A stretch of DNA of 64,000 nucleotides from Anaerolineae bacterium (GCA_019913005.1 JAIOHL010000317.1:52319-116318); one strand, 5' to 3'; shown: positions 1-8,522, counted from the stretch's first letter. Notes: a model not told the origin generated them from the letters alone. Program-made: numbers and translations.

Positions 1-45
1 TACGTGGATCGCCGCTATCGCATTTACGAGAAAGTCTTGAAATAA
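1..45 (+). CDS. 3' end of an unidentified gene
   Basis: The first 45 bases read as fourteen codons ending in TAA (last residues YRIYEKVLK). It lies in the same direction as uvrC and ends 21 bases before the uvrC start, so the two may share a transcript. The basic tail is too short to name a family. Confidence 0.5.
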   Translation, partial: YVDRRYRIYEKVLK

Positions 46-66
46 GCATCGTAGAGAACTGAACCT

Positions 67-1962
67 ATGAGCAGCTATACCCCACCTGAAAATATCCAAG
101 AGATTCTGAATAACCTGCCAACCAGCCCCGGCGTTTATCAAATGTTTGACCGCAAGGGCACGATTATTTACATCGGCAAGGCCAAAAATCTGCGGAATCG
201 AGTACGCTCCTATTTTCAACCCGGCAATGTGCAGACCAAAGTGCAGCGCATTCGTGAACGGGTGGTGGACATCAAAATCATTGTGTTGGAAGATGAAGTG
301 GCTGCACTGACCGCCGAGGCCCAACTGATTCGCCATCACAAGCCCCGCTATAACGTCATCTGGAAAGATGATAAACGCTATCCGTATATCATGATTCGCA
401 CCCGTGACCCCTTCCCGAAAGTGCTGACAACCCGACAGGTCAATCGAAAAGATGGGAATCGCTATTTTGGGCCATATTCCAGCAGCTATGCCATTCGCCT
501 GATGTTGGATGCCTTGCGAAAAGCCTTCCCGTATCTGACATGTGACCGTGAAATTACCGGGAATGATGCACGGGCCTGTTTATATTACGACATCAAAATG
601 TGCGGTGGGCCATGTATCGGGGCGCAGAACCAAGCTGAATACCGTGAGTCCATTAATGGCCTAATCCGGGTGTTGGAAGGCAAGGCGCAGGATGTCTTGA
701 AAGAACTGCAAACGCAAATGGAGGGGGCAGCGGAAAATCTGAATTTTGAACGGGCGGCGGTGCTGCGTGACCGGATTCAGGCGATTGAACGAGTGACGAA
801 TTTTCAATATCGTATCGCCGATTATGGGGCCGATCAGGATGTCATTGGCATTGCCCAAGATGACATGGGTGTGGCAATGATGGCCCTGTTTGCCATTCGC
901 TCCGGCAATATGGTCGGCAGCGAGACTTTCCCGTTGGTGAATATTGAAGATGAAGAAACACCGGAAATTATCGCCAGTTTCCTGATCCAATATTATGAAG
1001 AGGCCTATGAGATTCCGCCGGAGATTTTCTTGCCTGTCGAAGTGCCAGACACCTCGACACTGGAAAAATGGCTCAGTGAAAAGCGCAACGGGCGGGGGAA
1101 GGTTTCATTAAAAGTGCCACAGCGGGGCGAGAAAAAGGCACTGGTTAAACAGGCGTCCGAAACGGCTGCCGAACAACTCAATATATTCCAAATCCGCCAA
1201 GCCAAAGATACGGTTAAACAAGAGGCTGGATTGCGTGAATTGCAAGAGGCCCTGAAATTGGAAAATCCGCCGACCCGCATGGAGTGTTATGACATCAGTA
1301 CACTGCAAGGCACCAATACCGTAGCGAGCAGGGTCGTATTTTTGCAGGGCACGCCGCAAAAAAGTGAGTATCGCAAATTTAATATCCGCACGATTGCCCA
1401 TGCAGGGTCGGACGATTATCAATCTATGCGGGAGACGCTGACTCGTCGCTTTAAACGTTATATCGAGTCGGTGGAAAATCCGGAAGCCCTTGCCCCCGGT
1501 AAAGTGGACAAAGATGAGACATGGCGCTTGCTGCCCGATTTGCTGATTATTGATGGCGGCAAGGGGCAGTTGGGCGTGGCGGTGGAGGTACTCAAGGAAT
1601 TTGAGTTAATAGAGCATATTCCGGTGATTGGGCTTGCCAAGCGGTTTGAGGAAATTTATCTACCCGACCAAGCCGAATCAGTGATTTTGCCGCGTAACAG
1701 CGAAGGGTTGTATTTGTTACAGCGGATTCGGGACGAGGCCCATCGCTTTGCCATTACTGCCCATCGCACACAACGCCAGCGTAAGGGCGTGATGAGCCGA
1801 TTGGAAGCCGTGCCGGGGATTGGGCCATCGAAACGCAAGACTCTGCTCAAAGCCTTTAATAACGATATTGAAGCCATTCGCGGGGCGAGTATCGAAGAAC
1901 TCATAGCGGTGGCAGGCATTACCGCTAAATTGGCAGAACAAATCAAGGCGACACTGGATTAG
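67..1962 (+). CDS. uvrC: UvrABC system protein C (excinuclease subunit)
   Basis: UvrC makes both incisions around a DNA lesion after UvrA/UvrB damage recognition in nucleotide excision repair. The 631-residue length is normal for the family. The N-terminal GIY-YIG nuclease spans about residues 15-95 (PGVYQMF, IIYIGKAKNLRNRV). Four cysteines at 159, 171, 179 and 183 fit the Fe-S cluster set known in UvrC. The UVR motif that contacts UvrB is at about 207-242 (NFERAAVLRDRI). The RNase H-like C-terminal nuclease covers about 380-540, with ECYDIS, LLIIDGGKGQL and DEAHRFA. A tandem helix-hairpin-helix follows (VPGIGPSKRK) up to the end. All parts are intact. The gene is followed after 4 bases by an unknown gene and probably starts a short operon with it. 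Confidence 0.97.
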   Translation: MSSYTPPENIQEILNNLPTSPGVYQMFDRKGTIIYIGKAKNLRNRVRSYFQPGNVQTKVQRIRERVVDIKIIVLEDEVAALTAEAQLIRHHKPRYNVIWKDDKRYPYIMIRTRDPFPKVLTTRQVNRKDGNRYFGPYSSSYAIRLMLDALRKAFPYLTCDREITGNDARACLYYDIKMCGGPCIGAQNQAEYRESINGLIRVLEGKAQDVLKELQTQMEGAAENLNFERAAVLRDRIQAIERVTNFQYRIADYGADQDVIGIAQDDMGVAMMALFAIRSGNMVGSETFPLVNIEDEETPEIIASFLIQYYEEAYEIPPEIFLPVEVPDTSTLEKWLSEKRNGRGKVSLKVPQRGEKKALVKQASETAAEQLNIFQIRQAKDTVKQEAGLRELQEALKLENPPTRMECYDISTLQGTNTVASRVVFLQGTPQKSEYRKFNIRTIAHAGSDDYQSMRETLTRRFKRYIESVENPEALAPGKVDKDETWRLLPDLLIIDGGKGQLGVAVEVLKEFELIEHIPVIGLAKRFEEIYLPDQAESVILPRNSEGLYLLQRIRDEAHRFAITAHRTQRQRKGVMSRLEAVPGIGPSKRKTLLKAFNNDIEAIRGASIEELIAVAGITAKLAEQIKATLD

Positions 1963-1966
1963 GACT

Positions 1967-2557
1967 ATGCCCATTACCAATCGTTTGCTTGAACGGCCTC
2001 TCAATCGTATCGCTGCCATTCCCGGATGGGCCACGCTCAATGATTGGTTTGAACTGTTGACGTGTGACCCACGAGCAACCCCGTTAGTTGACTTTGGACG
2101 GGAAGCCCCTTTGATGCGGGTAGGAGTGACGGCGCTAAACTGGTTCTTGATGGATATGCTGGGTCTGCGGGCACAGTGGTATGATGGCGGTTGGGAACGC
2201 CGCGAAGAAGTGTGGTTGCTAATTAACCCCCTGCGCTATCGGATTCTGGGCCATCAACCGCGCCGACCCTATGCACTGGATGTACGCGATTATCTACGCA
2301 AAATCGCCCCGCATGTATTAAACGAAAGCCTCTCCGAACATGCCTATTTCGCCTGTGCTCCTACGATATTTCGGGATGAGATAGATGATGTGCAGGCCGA
2401 AATATTGGCGGGCCGTGCCCCTTGGGGTCGAATTGCGGTGTTGGATAAAACGGATACCGTTGTTGGCATGGTATGTGGGATTGGGCCAACCACGATGTCC
2501 CTCCCGCCAATTTTGAAACCAACTTGCTCCTGTGGTGGTGTAACCTATTCAACATGA
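1967..2557 (+). CDS. conserved-looking hypothetical protein upstream of femAB
   Basis: A 196-residue soluble protein that I do not recognise. It starts 4 bases after uvrC with AGGA just upstream of the ATG, and its stop overlaps the next start in an ATGA junction, so it is translationally coupled to the FemAB-type gene. The body is rich in Trp, Arg and Leu (for example NWFLMDMLGL, WYDGGWERR) with no signal peptide or membrane segment. The last 30 residues (from about residue 165, Cys/Pro-rich) look less protein-like than the rest. In the +1 frame a Trp/Asn-rich stretch (WDWANHDVPP) reads on to the femAB start. A small frameshift, or sequencing error, near 2470 is therefore possible. The coupling hints at a shared role with the downstream cell-wall enzyme, but this is inference. 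Confidence 0.6.
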   Translation: MPITNRLLERPLNRIAAIPGWATLNDWFELLTCDPRATPLVDFGREAPLMRVGVTALNWFLMDMLGLRAQWYDGGWERREEVWLLINPLRYRILGHQPRRPYALDVRDYLRKIAPHVLNESLSEHAYFACAPTIFRDEIDDVQAEILAGRAPWGRIAVLDKTDTVVGMVCGIGPTTMSLPPILKPTCSCGGVTYST

Positions 2558-3669
2558 TAACCCCGACATGGATTACTGACCCGCAGGAGTGGAATACGCG
2601 CCTGCAAACGCTACCTAACGCCCACATTTTACAATCATGGGAGTGGGGGGAGTTTAAACATCGCACGACTGGCTGGACACCTGAACGTATTTTTTATCAC
2701 AACGAAGCAGGCGAATTGGTAGCAGGGGCGAGTTTGCTCACCCGTCGTATCGGCCCGCTGCAAGTTCTCTATGTTCCCAAAGGGCCAATCTTCCACGACT
2801 TTGAATTGACGACTATCGCACCTGTATTGGAACACTTGCAAGGGTTGACCCGCAAACGTTTGACGGTCTGGCTGAAAATTGACCCTGATGTGGTTGCCGC
2901 AACAGGTCTCCCCGATAATACCACTCCAGAACATCCCGATGTCCCCAATGTACAGGGGCAAGCGATACAGAGTTATCTCCAACAAAAGAAATGGCGTTTT
3001 AGCGCCAGCCAAGTGCAGTTTCGCAATACCATGCTGCTTGATTTGACACCTACAGAAGATGAGTTGTTGGCGGGCATGAATCAATCCACGCGGCGCAAAA
3101 TTCGTCTTGCCGAAAAAGGCGGGGTGACAGTACGAACCACCAGCGACGAGGCCGATTTACGCACGCTGTATGAACTCTATGCGGTTACAGGTCAGCGGCA
3201 GGGTTTTACCACACGTCCCTATGACTATTATCTTGATTTGTGGAAGACCATGCTGGCTGGTGGTTTTGCACAGGTATTTATGGCTGAGGCGGAACGAAAA
3301 GCACTGGCTGGGGTTATTGTGTTCAGATTTTCACAAACGGCATGGTATTTCTATGGCATGTCGTCCAATGAAAGCCGTGATTTGCAGCCGACCTATGCCC
3401 TACAATGGGCCGCGATCCGCTGGGCCAAAGCTCAGGGCTGCACGGTTTATGATTGGTGGGGAGCACCGCATGAATTTACCGAAGCCGACCCAATGTGGGG
3501 AGTCTATCGGTTTAAAGAGGGGTTCGGGGGAACGATTATGCGGCATATCGGCGCATGGGACAGCATCCCCTATCCCCCGCTGTATTGGGCTTATGAACAA
3601 GCTGTTCCGCGTATGATTGGATTTTTGCGGCGGCGGTCTGCCCCAAATCGCAGTCAACCAATGGAATGA
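2554..3669 (+). CDS. FemAB-family aminoacyltransferase (peptidoglycan bridge type)
   Basis: FemAB/FemX proteins transfer amino acids from aminoacyl-tRNA to the stem peptide of lipid II in the cytoplasm, using two GNAT-like folds. The 371-residue protein has the family features: N-terminal HILQSWEWGEFK, a first GNAT half with AGASLLTRRIGPLQVLYVPK, the STRRKIRLAEKGGV segment, and a C-terminal half ending in WWGAP and the typical GVYRFKEGFGG motif. The ATG at 2554 is chosen because it overlaps the previous stop (ATGA); an ATG at 2473 would add 27 residues and a long overlap. The family also includes members acting on other acceptors, so the substrate is not certain. No tRNA gene or mur gene is adjacent. 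Confidence 0.88.
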   Translation: MITPTWITDPQEWNTRLQTLPNAHILQSWEWGEFKHRTTGWTPERIFYHNEAGELVAGASLLTRRIGPLQVLYVPKGPIFHDFELTTIAPVLEHLQGLTRKRLTVWLKIDPDVVAATGLPDNTTPEHPDVPNVQGQAIQSYLQQKKWRFSASQVQFRNTMLLDLTPTEDELLAGMNQSTRRKIRLAEKGGVTVRTTSDEADLRTLYELYAVTGQRQGFTTRPYDYYLDLWKTMLAGGFAQVFMAEAERKALAGVIVFRFSQTAWYFYGMSSNESRDLQPTYALQWAAIRWAKAQGCTVYDWWGAPHEFTEADPMWGVYRFKEGFGGTIMRHIGAWDSIPYPPLYWAYEQAVPRMIGFLRRRSAPNRSQPME

Positions 3670-3678
3670 GGTGGGTAA

Positions 3679-4155
3679 TTGGCCGAATCAACACACATGA
3701 GACTTGCGTCACAGACACAATGGCCGCTTTGGATTAAGATTTACGCCGTTCTTTTAGGCGGGCCTATGGTGGGCGTTTGTGCGGGGCTGGCGGTTTGGAT
3801 TTTTTCCAGCCAATTTGGTGGCCTGCTAGACGATGCCGATCCGACAGCGACCCTCTTATTGATGATTGCCTCGGCGATGTTGTTGGGTTTGGGGGCCTAT
3901 CTGTTTTTTAGCGGCGTGTGGAGTGTGGTCAACAATCGGTGCGATGCCGTATTGATGGCAGCCACCGGGCATTTGATTGTGGCTGGGCCAGCGATTACTT
4001 TGCTGTCGGTAGATTTTTTCCGCAATCAGGAACGTTTTGTCAACGATTTAGTCAGCGCAACCGCAAACGGGTTTACTGGGACTGAGTTTCGGTTGCTGGC
4101 GTGGGTCATTTTTAACATCTATTTGGCGCTCATTTTGTCACTGGCAGATCAGTGA
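3679..4155 (+). CDS. small integral membrane protein, unknown function
   Basis: A 158-residue protein with four likely membrane segments: around residues 17-39 (IYAVLLGGPMVGVCAGLAVW), 57-79, 87-110 and 138-156. There is no signal peptide and no recognisable family motif. The start is taken as the TTG at 3679 because GAGGTG lies about 6 bases upstream; an ATG at 3697 would remove six residues. It sits directly after the FemAB-type gene and 42 bases before a second small membrane-anchored protein and the YeiH-type transporter, all in the same direction, which suggests a membrane-related operon. Function is unknown. Confidence 0.6.
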   Translation: MAESTHMRLASQTQWPLWIKIYAVLLGGPMVGVCAGLAVWIFSSQFGGLLDDADPTATLLLMIASAMLLGLGAYLFFSGVWSVVNNRCDAVLMAATGHLIVAGPAITLLSVDFFRNQERFVNDLVSATANGFTGTEFRLLAWVIFNIYLALILSLADQ

Positions 4156-4197
4156 CCAATGTGATTTTTGTTTTTAGAACCGAGGGAGGAAAACTCA

Positions 4198-4647
4198 ATG
4201 GCAGAACAACAATCGAAGCCATCATCGTTTAAGTTATCTGAAGATTGGTTAGCCACTATTGTTGGGCTAATCATTGTATTGATCGTTGGGGTTGGTGTGC
4301 TTGGCCCCGGCCCACAAACCGCCAAACTCACCACTGCCGCTGGTGAAAGCACGGGCCTAGAAGTTTTGGCACGGGATGATTGGAAGGTTACAGCGACGGT
4401 TGGGGGGGAGAAATCTAAGATTGCTGCCCCATATACCAACCTTGAGTCGGGCAAGACCTATGCCTATGAATGTCGGGATGGACAGATTCTCCCACTGGCC
4501 GAGGTGGTAGATACAACCACGCGCGAAGATGCGGATAAAGCCTATATCAGCTTGCTCAACAACTGCGATGCGAAGGTTGTACTGACCTATCAAACTGATT
4601 TGGCGATTCGCTGGCCCATTTTTGGCTTATTTACGGAATCGAAATAG
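4198..4647 (+). CDS. single-pass membrane protein upstream of YeiH transporter
   Basis: A 149-residue protein with one hydrophobic segment near the N-terminus (about residues 14-38, WLATIVGLIIVLIVGVGVLG) followed by a soluble extracytoplasmic domain. That domain contains two cysteines (YECRDG and LLNNCDAKV) that could form a disulfide. The ATG at 4198 is preceded by a strong GGGAGGA with 7 bases spacing, so it is preferred to an upstream TTG at 4168. It lies 12 bases before the YeiH-type transporter gene and is very probably co-transcribed, so an accessory role for that transporter is a reasonable inference. I do not recognise the family. Confidence 0.7.
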   Translation: MAEQQSKPSSFKLSEDWLATIVGLIIVLIVGVGVLGPGPQTAKLTTAAGESTGLEVLARDDWKVTATVGGEKSKIAAPYTNLESGKTYAYECRDGQILPLAEVVDTTTREDADKAYISLLNNCDAKVVLTYQTDLAIRWPIFGLFTESK

Positions 4648-4659
4648 GGGGAATTTAAA

Positions 4660-5775
4660 ATGGCAGTTAATCAAGCAGCGGTAAAAAGTAGCCCGGTGCA
4701 GAAAGAATCAAATGCAGTTGCCGTCAAATGGGGCGGTTTATTCGCTGGGGCGGTGCTGCTTCTCCTCTTGACCGTGCTGGTGGCGGAACTCGATGATTGG
4801 ATTGCATTCACTTTTAAAGAACATGATGTCACGCAAAACCCCCTTGAATATCCCTTGACAGCGGTGGTGATTGGCTTGATTGCGAATGGCCTACTGCGGG
4901 TAACAAATCTCTATCATCATATCAAACCCGCCATCCGCACCGAGTTATTTTTGAAGGTTGGGTTGGTCATTTTGGGGGCACGTATCAGCCTTGATGACTT
5001 GGTAACAACGGGCACAGGCGGGTTGATTCAAGCCCTGATTATGGTCGCCTCGGTGTTCCTGTTTAGCTGGTGGCTCGGCGGCAAATTAAAGCTGAATCCC
5101 ACCTTGCGGGCGGTCATGGCTTCGGCGGTCTCCATCTGCGGGGTGTCAGCGGCGATTGCAGCGGCGGGTTCGGTTTTGGCACGCAAAGAAGAAGTTACCT
5201 ATGTCACGGCGTTGGTGATTATCGTCGCTTTGCCGATGATGGTGCTGATGCCACCCATTGCTCATGCGATTGGTCTGCCTGATGACGTAGCAGGTGCGTG
5301 GTTCGGTGGCAATATTGATACGACTGCCGCTGTGGTGGGGGCAGGGACGATTTTCAGCGATGAGGCTCAGGAAGTTGCTGCAATTGTCAAACTCGGTCAA
5401 AATGTCATGATTGGGTTTGTGGCGTTTGCGCTGGCATTGTATTTTGCGACGGTGGTGGAAAAGAACAAAGAGGGTGCCCGAAAACCCAGTGTCAGTATGA
5501 TCTGGCAGCGCTTCCCCAAATTTGTAATCGGCTTTGTGCTGGTATCTATTTTGGTCTCGGCCAATGCGTTTTCACCAGAGATTGTAAAAGAACTTAACAG
5601 CGCCAATAAGTGGATATTTGCGCTGGCGTTTGTGGCAATTGGTCTCGATTTCCATGTATCCAGCATCAAAGAGATGGGCTGGCGTCCGGTGGGTGTGTTT
5701 ATGGGGGCGACAGTATTTAATACGGCCCTCGCGCTGCTAGTGGCATGGCTCATTTTTGGCGTTTTGGGCTTTTAG
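4660..5775 (+). CDS. YeiH/UPF0324 family putative sulfate exporter
   Basis: A 371-residue polytopic membrane protein of the YeiH (Cons_hypoth698) family. Members are annotated as putative sulfate exporters, and a few are linked to sulfur-compound metabolism. Family landmarks are PLTAVVIGLIANGLLR, FLKVGLVILGARISLDDL, SAVSICGVSAAIAAAG, ALPMMVLMPP and WFGGNIDTTAAVVGAG. About ten membrane spans alternate through the chain, beginning near residue 25 and ending at the C-terminal LLVAWLIFGVLGF. AGGGGGA precedes the ATG. It is the last gene of the 3679-5775 group and is followed by a clear hairpin terminator. The transported substrate is not proven for the family. Confidence 0.88.
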   Translation: MAVNQAAVKSSPVQKESNAVAVKWGGLFAGAVLLLLLTVLVAELDDWIAFTFKEHDVTQNPLEYPLTAVVIGLIANGLLRVTNLYHHIKPAIRTELFLKVGLVILGARISLDDLVTTGTGGLIQALIMVASVFLFSWWLGGKLKLNPTLRAVMASAVSICGVSAAIAAAGSVLARKEEVTYVTALVIIVALPMMVLMPPIAHAIGLPDDVAGAWFGGNIDTTAAVVGAGTIFSDEAQEVAAIVKLGQNVMIGFVAFALALYFATVVEKNKEGARKPSVSMIWQRFPKFVIGFVLVSILVSANAFSPEIVKELNSANKWIFALAFVAIGLDFHVSSIKEMGWRPVGVFMGATVFNTALALLVAWLIFGVLGF

Positions 5776-5786
5776 TCAACAAAAAC

Positions 5787-5826
5787 AGGCGAGTCAACCA
5801 CACAGGAGACTCGCCTTTCTTTTTAA
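5787..5826 (+). terminator. intrinsic terminator after YeiH gene (possibly bidirectional)
   Basis: AGGCGAGTC (5787-5795) pairs with GACTCGCCT (5808-5816), a perfect 9-bp stem with a 12-base loop, followed by TTCTTTTT. The convergent gene ends at 5823, so the reverse complement may also stop that transcript. Confidence 0.85.
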
Positions 5827-6137
5827 TTAAGCAGTTCACCAAACTCCGCCCGAATGAACGCCTTGACGCCCTCTGTTCCAGTCAATTGAAGGGAAAGCGT
5901 GTCCGAATTCGCGTTGACCTGAATGGCGAAATCGAAGAATGGGCAGCACAGGTGCTCCAATGAGACAAACTGCGCCAGCGGGATAAGCAATTCCGCTGAA
6001 AATTCAAAACGATAGCCATTGGATATTTCATAGACGGCACGCTTAGACGTAAACAACTGCTCGGCCAATTGCTGATGCGCCGGACGTTGTTCGGGGCTAA
6101 TGGCGTTCATGTTGCAGGCGAATACGGTTTCTTGCAT
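5823..6137 (-). CDS. small cytosolic protein with Cys-Cys-Pro-Phe motif
   Basis: A 104-residue protein with a central FVSLEHLCCPFFDFAI motif and an N-terminal ACNMNAISPEQR. I recall similar small proteins from mercury- and metal-resistance neighbourhoods, but they have no established function. The start is placed at the second of two ATGs (6137) because AAGGAG is directly fused to the first ATG (6143) but sits 6 bases from the second. A textbook MerR-type promoter with an elongated 19-bp spacer and an internal dyad lies 30-60 bases upstream, so expression is probably switched by a MerR-family regulator that is not encoded in this window. The paired cysteines suggest metal or redox sensing or binding; this is inference. 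Confidence 0.75.
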   Translation of the reverse strand: MQETVFACNMNAISPEQRPAHQQLAEQLFTSKRAVYEISNGYRFEFSAELLIPLAQFVSLEHLCCPFFDFAIQVNANSDTLSLQLTGTEGVKAFIRAEFGELLN

Positions 6138-6168
6138 GGTCATCTCCTTGATCTGATGTTATAACCGT

Positions 6169-6199
6169 AGCCTAAGCCTTCAAGCGCACTTGAAGTCAA
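6169..6199 (-). promoter_or_regulatory. MerR/SoxR-type promoter-operator
   Basis: On the minus strand, TTGACT (6199-6194) and TAGGCT (6174-6169) are separated by 19 bp. The spacer holds a perfect dyad, CTTCAAG-TGCG-CTTGAAG (6195-6178). An over-long 19-bp spacer with a centred dyad is the signature of MerR-family activator sites, and the half sites resemble SoxR boxes (TCAAG...CTTGA). It drives the small Cys-Cys protein gene. The FAD oxidoreductase gene runs divergently from the same interval. Confidence 0.75.
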
Positions 6200-6239
6200 G
6201 GGTTGAAAAAAATCACTTTTCGGAGAGGAAACTATTTTT

Positions 6240-7661
6240 ATGGCAGGTCGGCTTACCCATATGCGACAGAAAATCACAGGGGCAATGCTGATGGGTTCGG
6301 CGGCAGCAACCTCAACCACATGGCCGATAGCGGCGAAGATTTTCCGTGAAAAACTGGAGATGGATGACAATACATCCTATTGGGCGGCCCAAACGCCGAA
6401 TTATGTTGCAGGGGAGCCACTGCGGAAATCCATTACAGCGGATTTGGCAATTATCGGCGGCGGGTTTACGGGGGTTTCGACGGCCTATCATTTCAACCGA
6501 CGCTATCCCGAAAAACGGGTGGTTCTGTTAGAAGCCAAGTCGCTGGCAAATGGGGCGAGTGGGCGCAACGGCGGCATGATGCTGAATTGGATTAATGGCG
6601 TGGAGACGGATGACCCTGAAATGCTGCGCCGGGTGTATGAAGCGACCAGCGGCGGGATTGACCTCATTGAAGCAATCATCCAGCGCCATAACCTACCGGT
6701 GGATTATCGGCGGGACGGCACGGTCACAGTGTATACCAGCGCGGAACGGGCCGAGAAAAAACACGCCGAAGTCGAGTGGCTGAACTCAATCGGCATCCCC
6801 GGTGAATTTTATGACCGCCAAACACTCGCCGCCAAACTGAATATGCAAGGGGTCTATGGCGCGTGGTTTGATCCCGGTACAGGTCAATTGAATGGCGCAC
6901 AGTTGATTCGCAGCCTGCGTCCGATTTTAGTGGAGCAGGGGGTCGAAATTTATGAACATACGCCAGTGTTGAGAATTTTTGAGGAGTCGAAAATTACACT
7001 GGTCACGCCTGAAGGAGAAGTGCAGGCTGGGGCGATTGTTTTAGCGACGAACGGCTATACGGGCAAATTGGGTTATTTCCGCGAGGCCATCTTGCCGCTG
7101 CATTCGCATGTGTTCGCCACTGAACCCCTCACACCGGAACAGCGCGAGGCGTTGGGATGGCGCGAAATGGCAGGTTATTCGGATGACCTTGACCGAATTT
7201 CGTATTCCACGATGACCCGCGACGGACATGTGATTTTTGGCGGGGGCAGCAATCAATCCTACAGCTATCTGTTCAAAAATCAGACGGCCTACCCCAGTAC
7301 ACCCGATTCGGCTTTCGCCAAGATGCAGGAAACGTTACGCGAATACTTCCCCAACAGTGCCAGCCTAAAAATTGCCTATCGCTGGACGGGCACATTGGCG
7401 ATTACGTTGAGGCGCAATTGTTCAATGGGGGTGCGCGGGGAACAGCGTAACGTGTTTTATGCGCTAGGCTATTCGGGACATGGGGTGACATTGGCAAATC
7501 TGGCGGGGCAGGTCTTGACCGACATCTATTCCGGGGATGACCAGCGGTGGCGCAACCAGCCCTTTTATCAAGCTAAGTTCTCACCGATTCCACCAGAACC
7601 ATTTCGTTGGATGGGGTATCAGGCATTCACACGATTGACCGGACGTTCGCCGCGTGTGTAG
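6240..7661 (+). CDS. FAD-dependent amino acid/amine oxidoreductase (DAO family)
   Basis: A 473-residue flavoprotein of the D-amino acid oxidase superfamily, like the gamma-glutamylputrescine oxidase/glycine oxidase-type enzymes that oxidise an amine to an imine. The dinucleotide fold is IIGGGFTGVSTAYHF (about residue 70), followed by the acidic ribose-binding LLEAKSLANGASGRNGG. A second flavin contact is ALGYSGHGVTLANLAG near residue 420. The start at 6240 has GAGAGGA 10 bases upstream and gives a 65-residue region before the Rossmann motif. Its first 40 residues (Ala/Ser/Thr-rich) are longer than usual; an ATG at 6360 is an alternative with a poorly spaced ribosome site. The substrate cannot be read from the sequence. 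Confidence 0.85.
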   Translation: MAGRLTHMRQKITGAMLMGSAAATSTTWPIAAKIFREKLEMDDNTSYWAAQTPNYVAGEPLRKSITADLAIIGGGFTGVSTAYHFNRRYPEKRVVLLEAKSLANGASGRNGGMMLNWINGVETDDPEMLRRVYEATSGGIDLIEAIIQRHNLPVDYRRDGTVTVYTSAERAEKKHAEVEWLNSIGIPGEFYDRQTLAAKLNMQGVYGAWFDPGTGQLNGAQLIRSLRPILVEQGVEIYEHTPVLRIFEESKITLVTPEGEVQAGAIVLATNGYTGKLGYFREAILPLHSHVFATEPLTPEQREALGWREMAGYSDDLDRISYSTMTRDGHVIFGGGSNQSYSYLFKNQTAYPSTPDSAFAKMQETLREYFPNSASLKIAYRWTGTLAITLRRNCSMGVRGEQRNVFYALGYSGHGVTLANLAGQVLTDIYSGDDQRWRNQPFYQAKFSPIPPEPFRWMGYQAFTRLTGRSPRV

Positions 7662-7671
7662 ATTGTGAGGG

Positions 7672-8001
7672 CTAATCCACGATAAACAATTTAGCACCAA
7701 TCTTGGTGGAGGAGCGATGGGGTTCGGCGTGATCGGCGACTTGATAGCTAATACCGGGGACGAGGATAAATAGGCGCCCATCCGCCAGTTCCGTTTCCAA
7801 GCGCCCCTCAAGACACAAGAGAATATGTCCTTTTTCGCACCAGTGGTCAGCCGCATAGCCGGGGGTGTATTCCACCATCCGCACACGAATATCCCCAAAA
7901 TATTGCGTGCGCCATATCGCCTTGCCAGTGACGCCGGGATGTTCGGTGGGTTCGATGTTGTTCCAATCCGTAATGCCAAATGGAATATCAGTGATTTTCA
8001 C
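7672..8001 (-). CDS. DHCW-motif cupin-fold protein
   Basis: A 109-residue single-domain cupin. It carries the family hallmark DHWCEKGHILLCLEG followed by ELADGR and the second cupin strand set (LVPGISYQVADHAEPHR). These small proteins are mostly annotated only by fold, and the catalytic or binding role is unknown. The start is taken as GTG at 8001, which overlaps the TAG stop of the upstream lipoprotein gene by one base. The encoded beginning (KITDIPFGITDWNNIEP) matches where such proteins normally start, while an in-frame ATG at 8052 would overlap the upstream gene by 50 bases. Translation is probably coupled to the lipoprotein gene. Confidence 0.82.
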   Translation of the reverse strand: MKITDIPFGITDWNNIEPTEHPGVTGKAIWRTQYFGDIRVRMVEYTPGYAADHWCEKGHILLCLEGRLETELADGRLFILVPGISYQVADHAEPHRSSTKIGAKLFIVD

Positions 8002-8522
8002 TAGCGGAGGCTTTCCCCTGTATTCCTTACGGCTTCCAAGAAAGGTAGCCAATTGGTATCGGCAATTGTACCTCCCACCTCGGCGGGAATATACTGCACC
8101 TCAATCACCACTTGGTCGTTTTGGAAGATCGCAATCCGCCCATTCGGTAGGTTTGAGATTTGGGCAGCGGGGTATTCTTTAAAACGCGGCTGGCGATCTG
8201 TTTCAAAAACCGCTCCCGTTAACCGCACATCCCGTTGACGCCGATTCACCGCGACATCCGCCGCTGATGCCGTCCCATACACATCAATCACAATATAGAC
8301 CTCAGCCAAATTGCGGGCCTCATAGGTCAGGGTGACGTGTCCCGTGCTGCCGACGGATTCCGCCGAAAGTTCGATGGTCTTGTCTTCGTTGAGGGTAAAT
8401 AACCCCACTCGTGCGGGCATCCGTTTAGAGAATTCTTTGGCCTGCGATTTTGGGCCACCACAGGCGGAGACAAATAGGGTAATGCCAACTAGCAAAAGCA
8501 GAATGAATGGGGTGCGGCGCAT
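8001..8522 (-). CDS. lipoprotein of unknown function
   Basis: A 173-residue exported protein with a signal peptide and lipobox: two arginines, a hydrophobic stretch (FILLLLVGITLFVSAC) and the lipidated Cys at residue 21. The mature part is a soluble beta-rich-looking domain (for example GHVTLTYEARNLAEVYIVI, GRIAIFQNDQVVIEVQY) with no motif I can name. AGGA lies upstream of the ATG. It is the first gene of a two-gene unit with the DHCW cupin. It could sit on the outer face of the cytoplasmic membrane. Confidence 0.75.
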   Translation of the reverse strand: MRRTPFILLLLVGITLFVSACGGPKSQAKEFSKRMPARVGLFTLNEDKTIELSAESVGSTGHVTLTYEARNLAEVYIVIDVYGTASAADVAVNRRQRDVRLTGAVFETDRQPRFKEYPAAQISNLPNGRIAIFQNDQVVIEVQYIPAEVGGTIADTNWLPFLEAVRNTGESLR

